A stretch of 32,319 bases of DNA, taken from assembly GCA_934182615.1 (NCBI GenBank), contig CAKPRO010000014.1:1-32319 (forward strand). Reading direction: 5' to 3'. This DNA comes from an uncultured Bacilli bacterium. GTDB taxonomy: Bacteria; Bacillota_I; Bacilli_A; RF39; UBA660. Numbering within the stretch: position 1 is the first letter of the stretch; every line of letters begins with the position of its first letter. Shown one piece after another: positions 22,470 through 30,556 of the stretch. The translations under genes and the position numbers were made by a program. Under the pieces are notes generated by a model. The model saw only the letters and a list, made by a program, of their open reading frames with translations. It was not told where the DNA came from and did not search any database.

Positions 22470-22958
22470 TTAATTATATTTAACAGAGATATACATCTTA
22501 TCATCGAATTCGTTTTGGACTAATCGCATAATATTATTAGCACTACTAGTCGTGGAATCTTTACTATCTAATACTACTCTTATGTTATCACCATCTATTT
22601 TTACAAAGTTTTCACAATTACATAATTCTTTTATTTTTAATTCTAGTGTTTCTTCTTTAGAAGAATTTTTATTTAATAATTTTAATTCTTCAAAGACACT
22701 ATTCTTTTCTTCGGTACTTATATCAGTACTGGTTAATTTTTCTTTTAGACTATTTATCTTATCCATGACATTATTGTCGTCTTCTACTTTTAAAGCAGAT
22801 ATTACACTTGTTTCTTTTACCTTGGTAGTACTATTATCAGTAGTAGTTTCTTTGATATTTTTATCAAATATTTCATTAGGCATTGTTACATAGTAGATGG
22901 ATAATACTAATACTAAACTAAATAATGTTAAAAACCATAAATTCTTCTTATTTATCAT
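22470..22958 (-). CDS. spoIIIAH: SpoIIIAH-like protein
   Basis: SpoIIIAH spans the mother-cell membrane and pairs with forespore SpoIIQ in the channel of endospore formers. The 162-residue product starts MINKKNLWFLTLFSLVLVLS, close in pattern to known SpoIIIAH N-termini, with one membrane helix at about 7-26. A linker and a ring-building (YscJ/FliF-like) domain follow in the C-terminal 90 residues. It is shorter than the roughly 218-residue Bacillus protein because the linker is short. No other spoIIIA gene is nearby, so its role may differ. No clear promoter; an AGAGGA site precedes the ATG. Confidence 0.82.
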   Translation of the reverse strand: MINKKNLWFLTLFSLVLVLSIYYVTMPNEIFDKNIKETTTDNSTTKVKETSVISALKVEDDNNVMDKINSLKEKLTSTDISTEEKNSVFEELKLLNKNSSKEETLELKIKELCNCENFVKIDGDNIRVVLDSKDSTTSSANNIMRLVQNEFDDKMYISVKYN

Positions 22959-23010
22959 ATTTATTCCTCTTCTTTCTAATTAATTATATTATCTTATATG
23001 TAAAATATGA

Positions 23011-23045
23011 AAGAAAAAGAAAGAAACATGAATCCTCATATTTCT
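23011..23045 (-). terminator. Terminator of the surface-protein operon
   Basis: Minus strand AGAAATATGA pairs with TCATGTTTCT (one G-U pair) around loop GGAT, followed by TTCTTTTTCTTTC. The perfect palindrome TCATTATATATAATGA (23051-23066) lies between it and the stop of the 446-residue gene. Confidence 0.65.
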
Positions 23046-23078
23046 CTCTGTCATTATATATAATGATACTATATTATA

Positions 23079-24419
23079 TTAAGCGAATTTGGTTTTATGC
23101 TTCTTTTGTTTGATTAGGACTATCGCTAGGGTAATTATTGATACTGCGAGTAAGCCTAATGATATTAACATATACATAAAGTATTTATTGTTTTCATCTT
23201 TGTAGGCATTTACTAAGTCACTATTAAATCTTTGGATTGTTCCTTCTAGTTTATCATAGACATATAAAGCTTTTTCTCCTGTCTTTTCGTTTATGGCATA
23301 GAATAAGTAGAAGTCACTTCCTTTTACTTTGTCATCAGCGGCATATGTTTTATTTTTTTCAATGAATTGATATCCTTCTAGTTTGTTATTGTTATAAGTA
23401 AATGATACTTTGCTATAGCCTTTTGGTACTAGATTATTTGGCATATCTATTATATTGAAAGTGATATCTCCGACTGATAGGCTATTATATAGGGTATATT
23501 TCTTAGTCTTTTCGTCATAACTATATAGTTTGGTATTTCCTTTTTCGTCTTTTAATAGGACTAAGATGGTTTTTGTTTTACTATTTTTATAACATAGTAC
23601 TTCTTCTTCTCCTATTGTGATAGTGGATTTTTCATAATTATTTGGTATAGTTATGTTTTCGTCTTCTTTTCTTACGATAGTGTATTTCTTTTTGTCTATG
23701 GTTACTTCAACAGGATTTAGTTCTTTTACGGTTACATTGATAACATAAGTCTTAGTACTTCCATCTTCAGCGGTTACTTTTATTTCTATTTTGTTATTGC
23801 CTTCTTTTACTTCTACTTCTCCTGTTCCTTCTACTTTGGCACTAGAGTCGTCTAATTGGGCATTTATTTTTATTTTTTTGACATCGTTTTCTACTACTAC
23901 GGAGTATTCGGTTACATCTTTTTTGAATTCTTTATCTAGGTTATAGTCTTCGATAGTTAGACTAGATAAGTTGTTATTACTACTCTTTTTTTTGGTTGGT
24001 TTAGGAGTAGTTGTTGTGCCGGTTTTATTACCACCATTACTAGGATTTGATGTTGGTTTACTGTTTACGGTTATGGTTACGGTTTTATTTCCAGTTACAG
24101 CATTGCCATCATATGATGTTACATCGGTTGGGGTAATAGTTATTACAGCAGTTCCAGCACTACCTGTCGATATGGTTACACTCTTGCTATCATTATCTAT
24201 CCAAAGACTACTACCGGATAGTGAGGCAACTCCTGAATTAGAGGATGATAAGGTGAATTTACCTGCTAAATCATTTCCTTTTATGGTTAGGGTTATGCTA
24301 TTTCCTACAGTTACGGTATTACTTGTTACTGATACATCGTAACTAGCGGCCTTAACATAACTTATTGATATTATGAATGTACATATTATTAAACTTAAAT
24401 ATTTTACTACTTTTTTCAT
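23079..24419 (-). CDS. Membrane-anchored Ig-like/cadherin-like surface protein
   Basis: A 446-residue extracellular protein. Residues 1-25 are a signal peptide (cleavage near VKA-A), about 27-118 an Ig-like beta domain with bacterial Ig character (VTVGNSITLTIKGND), 119-150 a Ser/Thr/Pro/Lys linker, and 151-231 a cadherin-like beta-sandwich (LSSLTIEDYNLDKEFKKDVT to STKTYVINVTV). The next 180 residues match no family I know. A C-terminal helix at about 415-436 followed by a Lys-rich tail anchors it; there is no LPxTG. It starts nine bases after the glucosaminidase, which carries the same kind of cadherin-like domain, so the two probably act together at the envelope. Confidence 0.85.
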   Translation of the reverse strand: MKKVVKYLSLIICTFIISISYVKAASYDVSVTSNTVTVGNSITLTIKGNDLAGKFTLSSSNSGVASLSGSSLWIDNDSKSVTISTGSAGTAVITITPTDVTSYDGNAVTGNKTVTITVNSKPTSNPSNGGNKTGTTTTPKPTKKKSSNNNLSSLTIEDYNLDKEFKKDVTEYSVVVENDVKKIKINAQLDDSSAKVEGTGEVEVKEGNNKIEIKVTAEDGSTKTYVINVTVKELNPVEVTIDKKKYTIVRKEDENITIPNNYEKSTITIGEEEVLCYKNSKTKTILVLLKDEKGNTKLYSYDEKTKKYTLYNSLSVGDITFNIIDMPNNLVPKGYSKVSFTYNNNKLEGYQFIEKNKTYAADDKVKGSDFYLFYAINEKTGEKALYVYDKLEGTIQRFNSDLVNAYKDENNKYFMYMLISLGLLAVSIITLAIVLIKQKKHKTKFA

Positions 24420-24428
24420 ATTGTCCTC

Positions 24429-26669
24429 CTACTGACTTATTTTACTTACTTCCATTATATGGTTCTTTATAGCAATATAGTCTGCTGACGAAACTTTTCC
24501 ATCTTTATTGGCATCAGCATATTCCTTTTCTAGGTCGGTTAATTTATTTGTTTCCATGATATGATTCTTTATTTTGATATAGTCTGCTGACGATATTTTA
24601 CCATCACCATTTACATCACCATAGATTATTACGGTATATTCTTTTTCTTCACTATTGGTTTTTATTTTTATTTTATCTCCACTAGCTATTAGACCTGATT
24701 CTTTTGATGATGTTATGGTTATTTCTAAGTTAGTACTCTTTAATTTACTAATGGTATCATTGATATCTTTACCTAAGGTAAAACCATATAGGTAGTTATC
24801 TTTATATTTGATACCGGCTTTATCTAGTACTTCTTTAGTTGTTACTTTGGTATTATCTCCAGGATCAGGAGTTGGCTTTGGATCAGGAGTTGGTTCTGGA
24901 GCTTTCTTTCTTGTTACATTAATGGTATATTTTCTAGTATCACCGTTAGCGGCGGTTACTGTTAAGTTTATATTGGTCTTCTCACTATTTAAGGCTACTG
25001 TTCCTAAGCCACTTATGGTAGCACCACTATAGACTTTAGTAGCATCTACTGTTACTGATGAGACATCACTTTCGACTTCAATACTGAAATTAGTGTCATT
25101 AGTGGGACTACTAAATAGTCTAGTTTTGTTTACGGTTAGGCTAGATAAATAGTTATTTGGATTGCCTGTATTTGGGAAAGCAACTTTATCGGGCATATTA
25201 TTAAATATTGGTATATAGAAGGCAAACTCACTATTTAACAGGCTAGTACTATTATAGCCATTATATGTTTTATAACTTTGAGAATATGGAGCTTGGATAT
25301 TTTGCATATACTGATGATCAGCATATGATGGTCCTATTAAATCCCATTTTTGTAAGTATTCTGTTTTTTGCCCAACATTTACATAGTTATTACTTAGGAA
25401 GGATGCCCCTCCTACTACGGCTTTATATGGGCTATCCCAGCCTTGGTTTTTAGCATATATTAGACCATTGATAATGGTTTGATTTTTATCTCCACCTGCT
25501 GCGGTTGCTCCAATGTTATAGAAGTTATAATAGCCTTCATAACCTGATACTGTACCACTTACAATAGTACTTCCGGAAGCTCCTACTTCTTGAATTACTC
25601 TTGATATTAATACATATGGACTTATATGATAAGTATTAGCAGCCTCTAAAAAGGCATCAGCATAATTCTTACCATCACTACTAGCGGTCTTACCACTCAT
25701 GAAGGTTCCTTTTAACATATTTTCTATTCCTTCTCTAGTATGGAATGATGGGTTATATGATAAGTCTTCAAACATAAAGATATTTCTTTCATTAAAGAAG
25801 TTTCTTGGATCTATATAATATGCTATAGTACTAGTACTTGCGGCATACCATCTAGAACCTCCTCCAGTAAAGTTAGTACTAAAGACATTAGTGAAATAGT
25901 TATATGACCAACTTGCTGTTGATTTTAAGCCATCTAGATTACCATAATAGTCTTCGATTAGACTTCGTCCTGATGATTTATGTTCTAGATTAACGATATA
26001 ATTAAAATCTAGATTAGTATTAAAGGGAATAAATTTCCATTTGGGATATAGGACATGTAGTTTTACTAAGTCATCTAAATAGCTTTCTGGGAAACCACTC
26101 TTTTTTAGGTTAGCTCGATATTCTTTTAAATCTGTTGTATCTAGATTAATATTGCTATCAGAAGAACCTATATATTTACCACATACATAGCCTGTTGTAT
26201 TTCCATACTTTACTTTATATAAACTAGTAGGACATGTTCCTTTACCATCTTTACCTGCATTTTTATCTAATACTTCTACTTCGGTATTACAACTTAAACC
26301 AGTTATTTTGTTTTTTCTATCTAAGTCTGAATATACTCCTAATGGGGAGGTATCTTCAATACATAATACTTTTCCTTTTTCGGTAGTACTAGGAGTATTT
26401 ATGGTTAGATATGTACCACAGGCATAACCTGTTAATACTCCTTGTCTTACTTTATACCAAGTAGAACAGTTACTGGTACTATTATTACTTTTTTCTAATA
26501 CTTCAACTGAACTTCTGCAGGCTAGTCCTCCTATCCAGTTTCCTCCAACTGAATCTCTTAAACTTACAGGATCATCATCATCTGGACAATATACTGTTCC
26601 TGTAGTACTAGCGGATACTACTCCTATAAAAGATAAAAAGATTGTTAATGTTAATAATACTCTTTTCAT
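24429..26669 (-). CDS. Secreted glucosaminidase with dockerin
   Basis: A 746-residue exported cell-wall hydrolase. Residues 1-20 are a signal peptide. Residues 24-89 and 98-168 are two SH3-like domains with four Cys each, in similar positions. About 190-495 is a GH73/LytB-like N-acetylglucosaminidase domain with likely catalytic Glu361 (SRVIQEVGASGS). Residues 506-588 are a cadherin-like beta-sandwich and 590-605 a Pro-rich linker. After a small beta domain, 684-746 form a type I dockerin with two calcium loops (Asp685-Gly690 and Asp719-Gly724, each then SSADYI). It would cut peptidoglycan and dock to a cohesin; none is in the window. Confidence 0.9.
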   Translation of the reverse strand: MKRVLLTLTIFLSFIGVVSASTTGTVYCPDDDDPVSLRDSVGGNWIGGLACRSSVEVLEKSNNSTSNCSTWYKVRQGVLTGYACGTYLTINTPSTTEKGKVLCIEDTSPLGVYSDLDRKNKITGLSCNTEVEVLDKNAGKDGKGTCPTSLYKVKYGNTTGYVCGKYIGSSDSNINLDTTDLKEYRANLKKSGFPESYLDDLVKLHVLYPKWKFIPFNTNLDFNYIVNLEHKSSGRSLIEDYYGNLDGLKSTASWSYNYFTNVFSTNFTGGGSRWYAASTSTIAYYIDPRNFFNERNIFMFEDLSYNPSFHTREGIENMLKGTFMSGKTASSDGKNYADAFLEAANTYHISPYVLISRVIQEVGASGSTIVSGTVSGYEGYYNFYNIGATAAGGDKNQTIINGLIYAKNQGWDSPYKAVVGGASFLSNNYVNVGQKTEYLQKWDLIGPSYADHQYMQNIQAPYSQSYKTYNGYNSTSLLNSEFAFYIPIFNNMPDKVAFPNTGNPNNYLSSLTVNKTRLFSSPTNDTNFSIEVESDVSSVTVDATKVYSGATISGLGTVALNSEKTNINLTVTAANGDTRKYTINVTRKKAPEPTPDPKPTPDPGDNTKVTTKEVLDKAGIKYKDNYLYGFTLGKDINDTISKLKSTNLEITITSSKESGLIASGDKIKIKTNSEEKEYTVIIYGDVNGDGKISSADYIKIKNHIMETNKLTDLEKEYADANKDGKVSSADYIAIKNHIMEVSKISQ

Positions 26670-26687
26670 ATATTCTACCTCTTATAC

Positions 26688-26716
26688 ATTATAACATCTT
26701 TTTCGATCTTTTTCTA
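26688..26716 (-). promoter_or_regulatory. Promoter of the glucosaminidase operon
   Basis: Minus strand TAGAAA (26716-26711), 17 bases, TATAAT (26693-26688). It lies 18 bases before the ATG, which has an AGAGG site. The -35 is weak (four of six). Confidence 0.6.
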
Positions 26717-26757
26717 CATATATAGTCTTTTTTTTATTACTTTACATTTATGTTTGG

Positions 26758-26792
26758 CACTACAAGCCTAATTATTATTAGTCTTGTTAGTG
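26758..26792 (+). repeat. Mismatched AGNCT-core hairpin, copy 3
   Basis: CACTACAAG (26758-26766) pairs with CTTG-T-TAGTG (26783-26792, one bulged T). C26767 faces T26782, and CTAAT (26768-26772) pairs with ATTAG (26777-26781) around a 4-base loop. The core is AAG-C-CTA...TAG-T-CTT, as in the other copies. Confidence 0.6.
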
Positions 26793-26793
26793 T

Positions 26794-26820
26794 TATATGA
26801 AGACAAAATGTCTTCATATA
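26794..26820. repeat. Perfect hairpin with AAGAC/GTCTT core
   Basis: TATATGAAGACA and TGTCTTCATATA are perfect complements around loop AAA, one base after copy 3. The core has the AGNCT pattern with A-T in place of the mismatch. No T run follows on either strand, so it is unlikely to be a terminator. Confidence 0.6.
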
Positions 26821-26873
26821 AGTATCAACCATACTTATTATATTTGGGGTGTAAACTATTTTTATATATAATT

Positions 26874-26906
26874 TAAAAAATAAAAAAGTGAGCTTTAAAC
26901 TCACTT
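26874..26906 (-). terminator. Terminator of the sensor-yihY operon
   Basis: Minus strand AAGTGAG pairs with CTCACTT (26906-26900 with 26892-26886) around a 7-base loop, followed by TTTTATTTTTT. It lies about 95 bases past the yihY stop. Confidence 0.82.
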
Positions 26907-26937
26907 AAGTCATTTAGACTTCATATATAAGGAGATA

Positions 26938-26983
26938 ATAGTATTACTATGATTGTAGTCTGTCTTTATTTAAGTAATACTAT
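26938..26983. repeat. Long-loop 11-bp inverted repeat after yihY
   Basis: ATAGTATTACT (26938-26948) and AGTAATACTAT (26973-26983) are perfect complements around a 24-base loop, 20 bases past the yihY stop. There is no T run, so it may stabilise the mRNA 3' end ahead of the terminator. The rest of the 26670-27002 gap holds only the hairpins and promoter listed. Confidence 0.45.
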
Positions 26984-27002
26984 CAGTATTATTATGATTA
27001 TA

Positions 27003-27842
27003 TTATGATTTATTATACTTCATTGTATTTATTACTATTCCTAGTATTAGGATAAAACATAATGTATATACCCATATTAATAATATTATAATACTAGATA
27101 ATCCACCATATACTAAGTCATATCTACCAAAGTATTTAATATAATAACCAAAGAAAGCAGTAAATACTACCCATCCTAAGGTTGTTATAAAGGCTCCAAT
27201 AGTGGTTTCTTCACTTTTTATTTCTTTAGATGGAGCTATTTGATATATTAATTTTATATTTAAGAATATTATTATAAATGTTATAGGCCATTTTATTATA
27301 CTATATATCATTATTATTTCATCTATTATACCAGTAAATGGTTTACTATTTCTAAGTAATTCTAATATTTGTTCTCCTAGCATAGGTACTAAGATTAAGA
27401 ATAGTAAAAGTATTATTATGACTAATAGTATTATTATTGATCTTAGTCTATCTTTAATCATATTTGTTTCTTCTATTTTATATAGACTATTAGAAGCACT
27501 TATAATAGCATACATTCCGTTAGCGGCAATGACAAAAGTAACAATATTTAAGAATCCGACACTAAAGTCAAAGCTTTGTCCGGAGATAGCATCTACGACT
27601 ACTCTACTGGCATAACTAGGAAGTAAATCGGTAAGAAGAGAGATTACGGAATCTATAGATATGGAAAAGAAACCCGCTACTATGACTATGATGGTTAAGA
27701 TTGGTATTACTGCTAATACAAAACTATAGGATAAGTAAGCAGGTAAGATTCTAAGTTCTTTTAAACTTAGAATCTCTATTAGTTTTTGGAAGTATCTTTT
27801 TATTTTGGCTTTGTCTAATTTTTTACTAACTGTTTTATCCAT
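27003..27842 (-). CDS. YihY/BrkB-family membrane protein
   Basis: A 279-residue inner-membrane protein with about six hydrophobic helices and the family features ILPAYLSYSFVLAVIPILTI near the N-terminus, NGMYAIISASNSLYKIEE in the middle and a C-terminal GGLSSIIILLIWVYTLCFIL. Members were once wrongly called ribonuclease BN; their function is unsettled. The start at 27842 follows AAGGAAA by about seven bases and gives an eight-base overlap with the sensor gene. A longer frame to 27893 would overlap it by 59 bases and is less likely. It is the last gene of the operon. Confidence 0.9.
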   Translation of the reverse strand: MDKTVSKKLDKAKIKRYFQKLIEILSLKELRILPAYLSYSFVLAVIPILTIIVIVAGFFSISIDSVISLLTDLLPSYASRVVVDAISGQSFDFSVGFLNIVTFVIAANGMYAIISASNSLYKIEETNMIKDRLRSIIILLVIIILLLFLILVPMLGEQILELLRNSKPFTGIIDEIIMIYSIIKWPITFIIIFLNIKLIYQIAPSKEIKSEETTIGAFITTLGWVVFTAFFGYYIKYFGRYDLVYGGLSSIIILLIWVYTLCFILILGIVINTMKYNKS

Positions 27843-29862
27843 TAGCGCTTTCCTTTTTATTTCGCATATCAATAGTGGCTTCGTTAATAGCATCGTCTAC
27901 GGTTTTGATATCGTCCATAATCATGCTATACCCGATGGCGGCTCCATAACCATATGGTAATTCTTTTAATTCTTTATATATTTTTCTAGTATAACTTATG
28001 ACATCTTTTTCACTATAGCCTACCATATACACTAAGAATTCATTACCATCAGTTCTAATAATGTCTGTATTAGGTTCTTGATTAACGATTAATGTACTCG
28101 CAGCTTTCTTGATAATGGTATCTCCTTCTTCATGACCGTGACTATCATTTATATCTTTAATATTATTTAAATCTATTACTACAAAGGCTTGAGGATATAT
28201 AACATTATCGTCCCATTCTTTTATTTTTAAATTTAAATATGCTCTATTCTTTAATGATGTCATTGTATCAATATATTTTAATTTATCATTATTATTTAAA
28301 ATTACTTTATTTGCTTTCTTTTTCTTGATAAAGAAATATAAGAAGATAACTACTAAGATTACCAGAAGGCTAATTAAGAAAGTCGCTAATAAGTTGAATT
28401 CATATATTTTAGAATTAGTGTTTGTTTTGTATTTTACGGTATCATAGTTTACTGAAGATACATAGTAATTAAACATATCACTAAAGGTTTGATTTTTATT
28501 TACATCTCTAATTATAAAGGTATAATCGTATGGTAATACTCCTTCATATATTACTTTAAAATTATCAAATTTTATATTAGCATAATATTGATAAGTATCT
28601 TTATCTATTACTATGATACTATTATTATTGATATTTCTAAGTAAATCGTCAGTATTATTATAACCTTTAGTTGTAATATTATTATTACTTAGATAATCAT
28701 TTAGATAACTATTTTTTATTGTTATTACTTCTTTATCTTTTAATCCTTTAATACTATTTATGGTAAATATGTTTTTAGATAATACAACATATTCTTCTTT
28801 AAATAGTGATGGGGTTAATATGGAATCTATATTTAGATTGTTATTATTCCAATTGGCAAAGGCTAAATCTAATTCACCACTTGAAAGATCTTTCTTTAAA
28901 TCATTTATGTTTTGATATGATTTTACTTTGAATTCTATATCGAATAAATCTTCAAAGCCACTTAAGTAGTTGGATAATGTTCCTATGATGTCGTTTTCTT
29001 CTTTACCAATGAAAGGCATATAGGTTACATAACCAACATAATAGGTATTATCTTTATAATTCATACGATCGGCTTCTAAAACTTCTTTATCATTAAAATA
29101 TTCACTTAGGAAGTTGTTTTTGTATGATATAGATTGTTTTTCTTTTTGATAACTTAAATAGTATTTTTTTATAATACTAAGAAAGGTTTTATCTTCAATT
29201 GTTAAAACATATTTTTTAGATATATCACTAAAATGATATAAAATATTTAAATTATCTTTTAGAATAATATCCATATACATATTATATGGTAATATTGCAT
29301 AATCTACTTCATTGTTTTTGAAGGCTTCTTCTATTTCATTTATATTTTCTTTTTGTAAATAGGATATTTTCTTTATTTCTGATAAATCATTACTTACGGT
29401 ATTTAAGTCTGTTTTTAGAACTGCTACTGTATGATTATCTATATCACTTATGGTATCTATTGATTCTTTTTTGGTACCCACTAATACATAGTAGTCTTCA
29501 TATAATAGAATATCTTTATCTGTTAGTTTGGTATTATTATCTAATACTTTAAAACTATTATCTCTTAAAGTAGCAGTACTATTTACGGAATAGGATACTT
29601 TATTAAAGTTTATTCCATAAGTAGTTGTAAAGTCATCTAGTAAATCAAAGATTACTCCTTTACCACTTTTGCCATATACTGGTACATCATTATATACACT
29701 TACATCTAATACATTACTAGCATTATCATTAATCCATTTCTTTTCTAGAATAGAAAAACTTGAATTATCTTTACTATAATTTAATATAAATATTAATAGA
29801 CTTACAGCAAATAAGACCGTTACTACAATTAGTACTATTACTTTATTATTTCTCTTCTTCAT
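27835..29862 (-). CDS. Membrane sensor with degenerate GGDEF domain
   Basis: A 675-residue protein. An N-terminal membrane anchor (about 8-28) is followed by two extracellular solute-binding-like (SBP_bac_3) regions (about 45-240 and 270-470), a second membrane helix (about 490-513) and a C-terminal GGDEF-type domain from about 530 (DTMTSLKNRAYL). Metal-site Asp564 (VVIDLN) and INDSHGHEEGD are kept, but the signature is RTDGNEF (603-609): Asp-Gly-Asn-Glu-Phe. The metal-binding third residue is Asn and the usual AD-MY ending is changed (EATIDM). It likely senses an external ligand; cyclase activity is doubtful. Nine bases after the 153-residue gene. Confidence 0.85.
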   Translation of the reverse strand: MKKRNNKVIVLIVVTVLFAVSLLIFILNYSKDNSSFSILEKKWINDNASNVLDVSVYNDVPVYGKSGKGVIFDLLDDFTTTYGINFNKVSYSVNSTATLRDNSFKVLDNNTKLTDKDILLYEDYYVLVGTKKESIDTISDIDNHTVAVLKTDLNTVSNDLSEIKKISYLQKENINEIEEAFKNNEVDYAILPYNMYMDIILKDNLNILYHFSDISKKYVLTIEDKTFLSIIKKYYLSYQKEKQSISYKNNFLSEYFNDKEVLEADRMNYKDNTYYVGYVTYMPFIGKEENDIIGTLSNYLSGFEDLFDIEFKVKSYQNINDLKKDLSSGELDLAFANWNNNNLNIDSILTPSLFKEEYVVLSKNIFTINSIKGLKDKEVITIKNSYLNDYLSNNNITTKGYNNTDDLLRNINNNSIIVIDKDTYQYYANIKFDNFKVIYEGVLPYDYTFIIRDVNKNQTFSDMFNYYVSSVNYDTVKYKTNTNSKIYEFNLLATFLISLLVILVVIFLYFFIKKKKANKVILNNNDKLKYIDTMTSLKNRAYLNLKIKEWDDNVIYPQAFVVIDLNNIKDINDSHGHEEGDTIIKKAASTLIVNQEPNTDIIRTDGNEFLVYMVGYSEKDVISYTRKIYKELKELPYGYGAAIGYSMIMDDIKTVDDAINEATIDMRNKKESANG

Positions 29863-29871
29863 AGTATTCTC

Positions 29872-30333
29872 CTAACTATTAGTCCATGTAATGGTATCTA
29901 AACTATGGTGTTTATTACCTGTAATTACAGTATCTTTTTCTTCACCTTTCCATTTTAAAAAGAATGAAAAATCATAATATTCTAATTCACTACTTGTATA
30001 ATTATCTAAGGTATTTGAGGCTATTTCTTTGGCTTTATCTACTGATGTATCACTTTTTAATGTAATAGTAGTATAAACTATTCTACCTTGAAGTCTTGTT
30101 TCTACTTCTTCAGTTAATCCTGTTTCTTCTATTTCTTGTTTTACTCCATCATATGTTTTTTCACTTATTTTTACTTTATTTATACCATCTAATCTATTAC
30201 CATATTTATTATGTGATCCTCCTACTAGTAACTCTACAAATATAACTATTATTACTATTAAGAATACTACTGCTAATAGCAATATAACCGATAACCCTTT
30301 ATTTTTTTTAATCCAATCTTTTATTTTATCCAT
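29872..30333 (-). CDS. Small single-pass membrane protein, 153 aa
   Basis: I do not recognise a family. Residues 1-13 are basic, 14-37 form a strongly hydrophobic helix, and the other 115 residues would be outside, with alternating beta-like stretches (RIVYTTITLKSDTSVDKAKE). It is first in the operon with the GGDEF sensor and yihY, behind its own promoter and an AAGGAG site. Position suggests it may serve the sensor, for example as an accessory envelope protein, but nothing in its sequence proves this. Confidence 0.8.
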   Translation of the reverse strand: MDKIKDWIKKNKGLSVILLLAVVFLIVIIVIFVELLVGGSHNKYGNRLDGINKVKISEKTYDGVKQEIEETGLTEEVETRLQGRIVYTTITLKSDTSVDKAKEIASNTLDNYTSSELEYYDFSFFLKWKGEEKDTVITGNKHHSLDTITWTNS

Positions 30334-30364
30334 ACTCTATCTCCTTCTTATCTAATATAATAAT

Positions 30365-30393
30365 ATTATACTATAAAGGTAAATATTTATCAA
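30365..30393 (-). promoter_or_regulatory. Promoter of the 153-aa/sensor/yihY operon
   Basis: Minus strand TTGATA (30393-30388), 17 bases, TATAAT (30370-30365), about 30 bases before the first ATG. Confidence 0.83.
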
Positions 30394-30410
30394 TAGGTTA
30401 ATATTTATTT

Positions 30411-30439
30411 TCACTATAAGTCTTATAGTCTTATAGTGA
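30411..30439 (+). repeat. AGNCT-core hairpin, copy 7 (T/T mismatch)
   Basis: TCACTATAAG (30411-30420) pairs with CTTATAGTGA (30430-30439). T30421 faces T30429, and C30422 pairs with G30428 around loop TTATA. The layout equals the C/T copies with T in place of C. It ends exactly where copy 4 begins. Confidence 0.6.
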
Positions 30440-30470
30440 CATATATAGCCTACTATATAGTCTATATATG
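30440..30470 (+). repeat. Mismatched AGNCT-core hairpin, copy 4
   Basis: CATATATAG (30440-30448) pairs with CTATATATG (30462-30470). C30449 faces T30461, and CTA pairs with TAG around a 5-base loop. It directly abuts copy 7, making a tandem pair upstream of the sensor operon promoter. Confidence 0.62.
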
Positions 30471-30530
30471 TAATAATTATTAGATATGATATTTGGTGTG
30501 AAGTACTTTCTAACTTAGATAATTTCAAAT

Positions 30531-30556
30531 AAAAAGAAAGATAACTAGTATCTTCC
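30531..30556 (-). terminator. Terminator of the LRR surface-protein gene
   Basis: Minus strand GGAAGATA pairs with TATCTTTC (one G-U pair) around a 5-base loop, followed by TTTTTATTTG. It begins at the stop codon of the LRR gene. Confidence 0.78.

Noticed and set aside
23971..24342. Plus-strand frame of 123 codons
   Set aside because: It lies opposite the 446-residue surface protein gene, has hydrophobic low-complexity content and no ribosome site. It is a shadow of that gene's Ser/Thr/Lys-rich codons.
26848..26870. Upstream promoter for the glucosaminidase using TATAAT at about 26838
   Set aside because: No -35 lies at a suitable distance, and a better placed TATAAT exists at 26688-26693.
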